DNA of 64,000 nucleotides from Armillaria gallica (taxonomy: Eukaryota > Basidiomycota > Agaricomycetes > Agaricales > Physalacriaceae): NCBI GenBank assembly GCA_037576215.1, contig JBANDB010000013.1:620001-684000 (forward strand), given 5' to 3'. The notes under the pieces are model-generated. The model had not been told where the DNA came from. It ran no database searches and saw only the letters and a list, made by a program, of their open reading frames with translations. Shown in pieces: positions 55,517 to 64,000 of this stretch. Numbering within the stretch: the stretch's first letter is position 1; every line of letters begins with the position of its first letter. The translations under genes and the position numbers were made by a program.

Positions 55517-57477
55517 ATGCTTGGGAAACCTGATGTTTGGGTTGGACTCATACTCTTCACCTTTATCTTGGCGCTGTCGGGCGTGTTTCTACTACGCAAG
55601 ACTCAATTGCTTCCCCCGGGGCCCCCGCCGAAAGCTTTCTCAGGAAATGTCCACCAAATGCCGAGAGTTTCGCCTTGGACAACTTTCACCGAATGGTCGA
55701 AACAATATGGTAGGATCATGCCCTGTTGTAGGCCTCTGTCTCAAGAGTTTCGCAGGAAGTTCAATAATTCACTACAGATTTTTCGGGCGTCATTTCATAG
55801 TGTTGAACAGCGTCGAAGCGGCATTGGAGCTTCTTGAACACCGCTCCAATACATATTCCGATCGTCCAGTGGTTTGGATGTATAATGAACTAGCTGGACG
55901 TGGAATGTCGGTTTTTACAGTCTCTTCGCAACACCACCATCATAAAATATACCGACGACTACTTCAATCGGGCCTCAATCCGAGAGCAGTGCAAACCTAT
56001 CGGGGTATCATGGAGCGAGAACTGCGTATACTCTTAGACGGACTCCTTAATACACCAGAAAGTTATGCAAAGCATCTTCGAAGGTAATCAGTTTTCTTCT
56101 CCAGGTTCGTTCTTTCTCATGATGGATTAGGAATGCTGGCGCAGTAGTATTAGACCTTGCTTACGGTTGGCCGGTTACCAGCGATGATGACTACTTCGTT
56201 TCGCTCATGGAGGAGGCGTTCGCCCTTCACAAGCAGGTAGTCCAGCCTGGCCGGTGGTTAGTCGAAGTGATGCCCTTCTGTGCGTACGACGTGTATCTTT
56301 ATCCTTTGTTGATTTTATTCCGCTTTTGCAAAGTGCGATTCGTTCCCTCGTGGATGCCGGGGGCGCACTTTAAGAGATTTGCATTTTCCGTCCGCGAGCG
56401 TATGAAGGCAATTGACCAGGCGCCGCTGCAATGGACGAAACAACAGATGGTGAGTAGAACGAAAACGGTTCATTGCCAAAGCGCTAAAGTCACTTAGGCT
56501 AGTGACAACGCCAAGGAATCGTTTACATCTCAACACCTTCGGCCACAAGATGGTCATTACGTCGACAAAGACGAGGAACGTATGATAGGCTGGTGTGCGT
56601 CTGCTTTATATGCTGGAGGCGCAGATACTGTACGTCTTTCCCCTGGTACTATGCTGCTATTTTGGCAAGTGTTTCGCAGACGGTTTCAATAATGCAATCT
56701 TTCATCGCATTGATGATGCAATATCCGGACGTACAGAAGGAGGCCCAAACCGAAATTGATTCTTTGTTGGGTGACCATTGTCTTCCAAACCTCGATGACC
56801 AAACCTCTCTTCCTTATGTATCCGCCCTCTTCAAAGAGATATTGCGATATTCCCCGGCGGCTCGACTTGGTGAGTGTACACTGAATGCATGGTCCGTTAT
56901 TTCTTAGTGTCGCAAGGCCTTCCTCATTGTGTCATTCAAGAAGACACCTATAATGGATACAGGATTCCAAAAAATAGTACAATAATGGCAAATATCTGGT
57001 GAGTTCCGGCATTTTAATTGACACTGGGCTTACTGACAGACATTTAGGGCAATATGTCGTGATCCCTCAGTGTATACCGACCCAGATATCTTCGATCCTA
57101 GCCGGTTTCTCACAAGAAACGAGATGGACCCACGGAAGCTTGTGTTGGCTTCGGAAGACGGGTTTGCCCTGGTTAGTACGAATCTTCTTGTGGTCTGTTT
57201 ATCTAACGAAGGTGCGTTTTACAGGTGCTGGGTTCGCTGAGACTTCTGTCATTCTCAACATCACCAATATACTTGCTTGCTTCAACATCCTAAAACCTGT
57301 TGATGTTAACACTGGTGTGGAATACTGTCCAGAGATATCCTATACCACGGGTGTAACAAGGTGCGCACCTTCGTTATCCTACTTCAAGGAGCTGACATGA
57401 ATGTCAGTCATCCTTCTCCGTTCCAATGCCGCATTGTTCCGAGACCTAGGTCCAGTGTTCATCTGTTTATTAGTTGA
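55517..57477 (+). pseudogene. Cytochrome P450 with a frameshift in the heme loop
   Basis: Starting at 55517, a membrane anchor (WVGLILFTFILALSGVFLL) and a proline hinge (LLPPGPPPKAF) are followed by about eight exons covering a whole P450. Visible parts are EWSKQYGSSIIHYRFFGRHF (across intron 1), YSDRPVVWMYNELAGRG, ASALYAGGADTTVSIMQSF (oxygen-binding I-helix), FKEILRYSPAA (ExxR motif), YRIPKNSTIMANIW, CRDPSVYTDPDIFDPSRF and HPSPFQCRIVPR at the end. In the heme loop the sequence reads GTGTTGGCTTCGG where one more T is needed for VFGFGRRVCPG; the missing base near 57145 shifts the frame just before the cysteine. The enzyme would be an ER monooxygenase of unknown substrate. As written it cannot bind heme. 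Confidence 0.8.
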
Positions 57478-57975
57478 CTTATGATGTTTCCATGTATGTA
57501 TTGAGTTGCATCGATTCAAATCAATCGTAGCTTCAGACTGCCAAATGCGGCCAAACCTGTGTGGTTCGAGCGACACAAACTCAACGTCTTTAAGTCGCTG
57601 AAGTCTGAAAATTCAGGAACCAGCAGCTCCACACGACGCCCTCACATGTTCCCCGACAGCAGTACGTACGTAGTCCGTCGTATCATTCTTATCTATGGCA
57701 TCTGATTCTGATTTCTGATATCTGATGTTGCCTAATAGGCTTCATATCCTCGCAAGACGCCGATGAATTCCAAAATTTGAACTTATGCACACTTCAGCTT
57801 CGGGCACCCTGACACGGGCTGATTCAAGGCGGGTCCGGTTGCCAGATTTAGGCGCCAGGATGCGACCGGGGGGTGCCGACTTCGAGCGGCGAAGTCAACA
57901 GCCGGGAATCAGATCAACAAGAACCGAAGGGTATTTATGGGACATTCAAGCGAAGGAGCGCTTTGATCTTCCGAC
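57478..57975. other. Intergenic stretch
   Basis: P450 3' side and hydrolase promoter side; no gene recognised. Confidence 0.4.
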
Positions 57976-59291
57976 ATGTCTCTTTCCGCCTTCATTGTAG
58001 AAGCCGTTGTTCTCAAGACGGCTTGCATCGTAAATGGGGTACCCCTCAAAATGGCTGCGAAGCGGTATATCCCTACTGCTTCCACCAAGAAAGATGGAAA
58101 GGTCTTGATCTTTCTGCACGCAAGCGGCACACGTAAATGCACATAAGTTCTCTCTTGACGTCTTTTCTGACTTGTATTCTAGACAAGGAACATTGGGAGC
58201 CTGTTATCGCCAAGATATTTAGTTCCACTGAAGGCGTCAAAGAATGCTGGGCGTTTGATTCGCTCAGCCATGGTGAATCAACACTCTTGAACGCGAAGGA
58301 GATCGCCGGCTTCTCTCCTTGTAAGGCCTGTTTACATCAATGAAACGAAACCTGATGGAAAATTCGGACCCTTAGCGATTTCGGACTGGGCCGTGGCGTT
58401 GCAGAACTTGTGGAAAATCGCCTACAGGGCGAGCGTATCGTCATAGTCGGACATTCCGCTGGAGCTTCAGCTGCGTCCGTGTTTTTCCACATATATTTTA
58501 ACTTCTTCATAGACGGCATTTCTAGGATGTTTTCTACAAAGTGTTACCCTTCAAGTACACCACCGTATGAGAGTATCATATTGGTTGAGCCACCCTTGAT
58601 TGATCGGCATGTATTCCAAGCGAATATAAAGGACCGCGAGCGCCAGACCGCGATGCTAACGAAGGCTGTCGCTGCGCAGCGCAGCGCCTGGAATAACCGA
58701 AAAGCGGCATTTGATTACTTCGTCAAGCGCGCGCCATGGAAGACATGGGATATTCGAGTTGTGGTTATCCAAGTTGTTGGTATATTCCTCGCCTATCTTG
58801 GTCTTTGTTTACCCGTCACCAGAATCACGGTCTTCGCCCGCTGGACCCTGAACATCCGTTGGAATCAGTTACCACGAAGTGCGACAAGCGCCACGAAGCG
58901 GGTAGTTTTACCGATTTTGAGTCGACCTTCGATGCTACTGAGCAGATCGAAAAAGTCTGCGCAACCATCCCAATCCATATCATCTATGGCAAAAAGGACA
59001 GCCTCGTGTGCGTTATAGAACACTGTCGCTGGTTTGATTCAACTCTGAGCATCGAAACTTAGCCCGCAATATTCACAAGACAGCCTTGCTGATCTATCCA
59101 AAGGGCGAAAGCTGGCTTCCGTTGCGAGGATTTCTTCGGGAGGACATCTTGTAAGCATTCCAAACCATGTTTCCACTTTCCGTTTTTTACCCCTTCCCCA
59201 GCTGGTACAGGAAGACCCTGACGCTGTGTCAGCCCAAATTCTGAGCATTCTCAACCAACCGCATCGTGACGATATCACCCCTAGGCTTTAG
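57976..59291 (+). pseudogene. Alpha/beta hydrolase with one frameshift
   Basis: From ATG at 57976 the exons read MSLSAFIVEAVVLKTACIVN, KVLIFLHASGTHKEHWEPVI (oxyanion region), FDSLSHGESTLLNAKEIAGF, SISDWAVA, then after a shift near 58400 ELVENRLQGERIVIVGHSAG (nucleophile elbow G-H-S-A-G), ESIILVEPPLIDRH, FVKRAPWKTWDIRVVVIQ, HGLRPLDPEHPLESVTTKCD, VCATIPIHIIYGKKDSLV (Asp region) and ISSGGHLLVQEDPDAVSAQI (catalytic His in GGH). All parts of a Ser-Asp-His hydrolase are therefore present, with introns GT-AG. The shift between DWAVA and ELVEN breaks it on paper; it is one or two bases and could be a sequence error. The substrate is unknown. It follows the P450 on the same strand. Confidence 0.7.
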
Positions 59292-59517
59292 CATTAGCCA
59301 GGATGGTGTGACTTCTTCATAGATCAGAGAGGTTGACATAACAAAGAAAGTAGCAGAACTCCGAGTCGAAGAAGGGGATAACTCCAGGATAACGAGCCGA
59401 TACTGGAGATGTGAAGGTAACTCGAAAAGGTTAGAAGGATGGCTGTGGTGAAGCAGTCGAGCGTGTTGTAGGTAGCTGGAAATTAAATTCTATTAGTTTA
59501 TATGCCTATTGATTCGC

Positions 59518-59582
59518 AAGAGTTTAGAGTTTAGAAAACCGGTATGCGGTCCCAATAAGGAACACCGGGGTTCTGTGCCGCC
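59518..59582 (-). mobile_element. 3' end fragment of the LINE family at 1-5830
   Basis: In reverse complement this matches 5766-5830, including GGCACAGAACCCCGG, TTGGGACC, CCGGTT and the tail CTAAACTCTAAACTCTT. Upstream of the match the two differ, so this is either a strongly 5'-truncated insert or the 3' end of a related family. Confidence 0.75.
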
Positions 59583-59802
59583 ACGAAACGTGTAGAAGAC
59601 GAGAGTGATGGGGTTCCGGAACACCGGTCCCTGCTTACTAAAGATACAAGTGCCCGCCGCGTGCCGAGGCGTGTACGACCTTGCTGGATCTTATGACTGG
59701 TCGCTGTCCCATGATGGCTAGGATTGCGCGCGGGCAGAATAAAGAGATCGGGAGAAGGTGCATTCAACATTTGTACGGGCCGAATTGTTATGGGAATTAA
59801 CG

Positions 59803-59957
59803 CGTGTCGTAGCTTACATTATATCATGTTGCCGACTCTTGCCGCCGCTGCCAGATTCCATTATTTACACATGCAAAGCATGCCGTGTCGCAGCCGCTTA
59901 CATTACGTCATCTTGCCGACTCTTGCCGTTGATGCCGAATATCCATTGTTTACACAT
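59803..59957. repeat. Imperfect tandem repeat, two units of about 72 bp
   Basis: Units at 59803-59873 and 59884-59957 share CGTGTCG, GCTTACATTA, TTGCCGACTCTTGCCG, ATGCC/GCTGCC and TTTACACAT in the same order. No gene lies inside. Confidence 0.75.
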
Positions 59958-60077
59958 ATTTACATTTTGCAGAGTCGGATGGGGGTAGACCTTACTTCCA
60001 GCAAGGTAATTAGATCGGGATTGTGACCGACTGACATAAACCAAGGGGGTCCGAGAATTTTTCTCAACTACCAATAG

Positions 60078-61714
60078 ATGCGTCCAGCTTTCTGCAAGAT
60101 CCAGCGCCACATTATCCCACGGTCTACGTTCTCCTTGGGCTCTCTACACATACAACCATCCCGCACCAGCGACCAAAAAGTTCAACCCGTCCACTGGACC
60201 AAGATCTTCGTGCTGGGACTGATGCCTCGCCCGTTCCGCTTACCCCCAACCAGCATTGGACCGTCGATCCCGAATCTGGCGAGCGCGTTGTAGCTTTCGA
60301 CTTTACAGAAGAACCCTTGGGAATGCCGGAAAGCATGGGATATGGCTTTGCACAGTTCGAATTTGGCGAATCACTTGGTGGGAATGTTGACAATCATTGT
60401 CGCTCTTACACAGTCCTTCGCAAACTTGGGTGGGGGATGAATTCAAGTACATGGCTTGTCCAGGATCAGAGGTATTGTATTTTGCTTATCATGGCTCCAT
60501 CCATTTTCAGACATTTGTCATAGCAATCAGGCATACTTTGCTCTCAAGGCTCTTAACGGCCACTGCACCCAATATGCCTCAAAAGGCGTGAGTTGGGAAC
60601 TCCCAGCATTACAACTCACTACCAGTACTCCCGGTCATGATCCCCCATTTCTTCCTTCCCGGTAAAGGGAGTGCGGGGAGACACCTTTGCCTTGTCACAC
60701 CGCTTTTTGGCGGAGACATCACTTGGTATGCTCGTAGTAGCAATTTACTACACTATCCTTTGCCGCTGGCTAAACGTATTCTACTTCATACGCTTCGCGC
60801 TCTGAATGGCCTTCATGAGTGTGGCGTTATCCACACGGACATCAAGTCCGATAATATCTTCTTCGACACTACTCTGTCGAATGAGGACATTCGTATGCTT
60901 CTCGAGTCAGACCCTTCGCGACGGCATCAGGCAGAGTCATCCTATGATGGCATTGTTCATGCAGTCGTGTCGCAGCCGCTGCCTCTACCGGCGATAGAAG
61001 AGTTTGCGAAGCGTACGTTTGTCTTGGGTGACCTGGGAAGCGGTCAGTCCCCTCCCCCCTCTCTGATCCCATCTCTGCTTTCTGGATATCTAAAGTCTGG
61101 TTATCTCTTTCTATAGCGCAACCTATCGGTCAGCGAATAACCGACCACATCTGTCCAGAGAGCTTGCGCCCGCCTGAGATCTACATTGAAGGTCCGTGGG
61201 ACGAGAAGGTTGATATCTGGTCATTTGGTTGTTTGGTAAGGCTATAGTTTGTTGTGTATCTTTCGTACGCTGAGTGTGAGTTGCTACCTAGGTGTATGAG
61301 ATCGTCACAGGCGTCCCGCTCTTCAAAACTAAGGAAGGAAGCGTTGACGGTATCTATCTCGATGCGACAGAAATCATGCTCTTCCAGATGGTTGCTCACA
61401 CACGCGAAGTGTTGCTGGCCAAGCAATTAAGTGCGAGTCCATTGGCTGGACATTATTTTAATGAAACATGTATGGCCCAATGTTCATTTGCCCATCAATC
61501 ACTGATTGCATCCGTAGGCCGACTGAAAAAGAAACCCGGGCATTATCTCTATCATACCGAACACTGGGTGGTGCGAAGCAGTGATGGGGATATCAGTATG
61601 GATAAAGCGAAGGAGGTTGTACGATTCATGCGCAGGTGCTTGAGACTCGGTCCTGCAGACCGGGCAAGTGCGAAGGAGTTGCTTCAGGATGAATGGTTCG
61701 ATGATGCTGCTTGA
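60078..61714 (+). pseudogene. SRPK-like protein kinase, frameshifted
   Basis: The start RPAFCKIQRHIIPRSTFSLG is followed, after a one-base shift near 60200, by DLRAGTDASPVPLTPNQHWT. Then come YTVLRKLGWGMNSSTWLVQD (glycine loop), an intron, AYFALKALNGHCTQY (lysine), a second shift near 60640, GRHLCLVTPLFGGDITWY, ILLHTLRALNGLHECGVIHT DIKSDNIFFD (catalytic loop HTDIKSDN), FVLGDLGS (DLG), RPPEIYIEGPWDEKVDIWSF and an end with ADRASAKELLQDEWF. The layout is the split-kinase type of SR-protein kinases, of which mushrooms carry many copies. All catalytic residues are kept, so the two shifts are the only defects seen. Target unknown. Confidence 0.75.
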
Positions 61715-64000
61715 TACCCTCGTTCTCTCCTCCTCTATCTCCGCGGGCCTTGAAGGCTTCAGTTCTCAATGTTGCATCCGGTCGGACCTGAAGGCAGTCA
61801 AATCACCATATCGCTCCATCTCTGGCGGTGCCCTCGTCGCTGTTATAGTCAAACAGTGGCACCACGTTCCCGTCGTCTCCCACAGCTCTGCGCGTGACCG
61901 TGCAAGAATTCGCCATGGACTACAGACATGGCAGAAGAGAACAGGTCTAGGTTTATTGGTTTTGACTAGGCTGGGAATGTTGGAAAGGTCAGGCATCCTT
62001 CTAATTTAGCCTCTTGTGTATCCAAGATCTCCGGCGCGTTGCAGTATGATCTCATACAGAAACTCATAATACGAAGATGTTGCATGCCTTGTGACGTCTG
62101 ATGCAGGTATCTTTCCGTTGACACACAGGGATTGTATGGAATCGATACAATCATCCCGGATTCTCAGACCCGCGGCTGCAATGGGGAACAGGGTTAATTC
62201 AAAGGCGATGAGAGTCTGGAAATCCCCGTACAACATCTCCGGCGGTAAGAGCTTCTTCCTGGATGCTTATTTCCGGCTGTCTCGCGATAGGAACTCTAGT
62301 GTGACGCTTTTCGACACAACTGGGCTAGTCTGCAGGTAGCAAGGCGCCAGCGACCAAGTATTCCGATCTACGTGGAGGATGCAGCCTGATGCAGCGTGCA
62401 ACAGACAGTCCAGCCAGGTCGGTGGTCGATCAAAGATTTGCATTTCTGTCGGCCGACGAAACCGCTACATACTCTCCGCTCACTCTGGGTCCATTTACAG
62501 TCTATTGACATTCGTTGTAACCGCTTCTGAACGAAATGTCATGCACTGGCCAACAACGGATGGTGCTAGAGTAGTCCCCTGTTCTAACTTTACCGTATGT
62601 TAGACCCGAGATGAGCGGCACCCCGATGGAGGTGCTGTTCTAGCACCAGGAGGCGGAGAGGAGCGACTTTTCTTACAGATCCGCTCCCCCGATGTATTCA
62701 CGCTCAATGCGCCGCCGACGGTTACTCTTTGTTGCTTTAACGATATTATATGCGATAACACGGTGCGGCGCAGGCCGAGACTGGTTTCGTCGTCTTAACA
62801 GCCACTGCGGCTTCCGACCTCTAGCGCCTCATGCTCAAGTACATCGGGAATTCTTTGGCACATTGGAATCGTCTTGGAGGATCTTCTGAAGGACTCATAC
62901 GTGAGATGTTGTATATACTCCTAAATTTAACGTCTAGGACAGTAATATGGCAAATATGGCAAGCACATCGATGCATCACGGCGGGTAACTTTACATTCAC
63001 ATGTAGCTTTGCAGGGCCATATGTCGAGATCCACATGACCGTCCCCCGGAGCCGCATCGCGATTCTGTTTGAAGAACGCGCGGCTTTTGGCGAGGTTGGT
63101 GGAGCTCCTTCTGGTATCACTGCGGTAGCTGAAATGCTCTCGCACTTTTTGGTGAAACATCCGTGTCCCTGACTAGCTAGCGTCCTGTCTGCTTCGATGG
63201 TCGGATATCGATTTTCTTGAATACAATACCATGGATGTGGAGCATTGCCCGCAGAGCACCTGTCCAGTAGGTCTGACGAGGAAGGGGTGCTGCATGGCGT
63301 CTTTCTTTGTCGAAGTCAAAGTTAGTGAACTCAGCTTTCCTGAAGTATTCCTATGCGGGCAACTGCCCCTCAATTAAACAACATGCTAGCACCACTTCTT
63401 GGACTGCATGGATTGTCACATCACGGCCTACCACCAATAGTATCAGAACGCTTGATTTCATTGTTGGGCCTCCTATGTTAAATTATGAATACCGGCGGGG
63501 CTTGCCTCTGTCAAAGCTGATCGGTGGTTGATCGAAGAACTTAAGTTCTTCGTGAAAATATCCCCTCGTTGTAGGTAAGCTTGGTATATATTCCGCTGGC
63601 ACGACCATTATTATTTCTTTGTGGGGCGGTGGTGTGTAAACCTAATGAGAAGCTGACGTGTCACGCGTGTGCTTCGAAAGCGACGGATATTACCTTACTT
63701 AGAAACATTTTTCTCAATCAAGGGCCAGGGTCCTTTGTCGTTGAACGTCGATCCCAGCCGATTTCCTAGCCTTCCCTGGCCCGCCAGCGACACAGCGACA
63801 TACCAGGGCCCAATCGCGTCGACATTCGCCAATGGTAGCAATTGAATTTTCCAATTCCCGCGTGGTGTCATTCAGACTCCGCATTGCGCAATCCTTGGGC
63901 GGAGTGATCACCTAATGTCGCGATTTCTTAGCTTCAAAATACTCTTGAAAATGGCTTGCCCATTCACTTGTCGCTTCCGACTTCCCTTTTCTGACACATC
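61715..64000. other. Stretch without recognised genes
   Basis: Several short frames look mildly coding, notably 62600-62800 (RSPDVFTLNAPPTVTLCC) and 62900-63171 (FTCSFAGPYVEIHMTVPRSR), perhaps remnants of one gene on plus, but I recognise no family. A perfect 20-bp palindrome sits at 63533-63552. Confidence 0.4.

Overview
The window reads as nuclear DNA of a filamentous basidiomycete, most likely an Agaricomycete mushroom-forming fungus; I cannot name the species. The evidence is the intron style (mostly 48-60 bp, GT...AG, often GTGAGT/GTATGT donors), a Plavaka-type (KDZ) DNA transposon with its divergent companion gene, a Kre6/Skn1 glucan-synthesis protein, F-box proteins of the mushroom type, a fungal cyclopropane-fatty-acid synthase and a seven-helix membrane protein of a type I recall from mushroom genomes. 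I see no tRNA, rRNA or CRISPR.

Layout. 1-5830: a nearly full-length non-LTR retrotransposon (LINE) on +, with ORF1, endonuclease/reverse transcriptase ORF2 and a TAAACTC tail. It has landed in a 2H-phosphoesterase (AKAP7/ASCC1-like) gene, whose 3' part survives at 5831-6393. A decayed second copy of that gene and of its downstream DNA lies at about 14925-16515 and keeps the uninterrupted site. Between these two direct repeats sits the most interesting locus: two full-length paralogous multi-domain genes in tail-to-tail orientation, 5 bp apart. Gene A (8989-11629, +) keeps a possible nuclease-type E-x-K motif but has lost both catalytic aspartates of its kinase-like domain. Gene B (11635-13887, -) lacks the E-x-K motif but has a complete kinase-like motif set.

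17255-21518: an F-box gene remnant, a broken MFS transporter and an apparently intact monocarboxylate-transporter-like gene. 22002-29200: a Plavaka transposon with imperfect terminal inverted repeats. Its transposase carries an in-frame TGA and its accessory gene is cut by a 501-bp hAT-type MITE with a perfect 8-bp target duplication. 29472-40083: an aminoglycoside-phosphotransferase-like kinase, a probable mitochondrial RRM protein, an 11-exon MFS transporter, an F-box gene and KRE6/SKN1. The F-box/MFS order repeats, inverted, the pair at 17.2-19.4 kb. 40084-43817 has no recognised gene but holds inverted repeats. 43818-45749 is a third MFS paralogue with the same 11-exon architecture.

47153-61714: a second F-box gene, a small conserved protein with a shifted C-terminus, a cyclopropane-fatty-acid synthase, a seven-helix membrane protein split by one in-frame TAG, a cytochrome P450 with a one-base deletion in the heme loop, an alpha/beta hydrolase with a frameshift, a fragment of the same LINE type, a short tandem repeat and an SRPK-like kinase with frameshifts. 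The last 2.3 kb holds nothing I recognise.

Several otherwise well-preserved genes carry one isolated one- or two-base shift. That may be real decay in a repeat-rich region or residual assembly indels, and the window alone cannot separate the two. All exon boundaries come from reading splice signals and homologous gene order by eye; none was computed.
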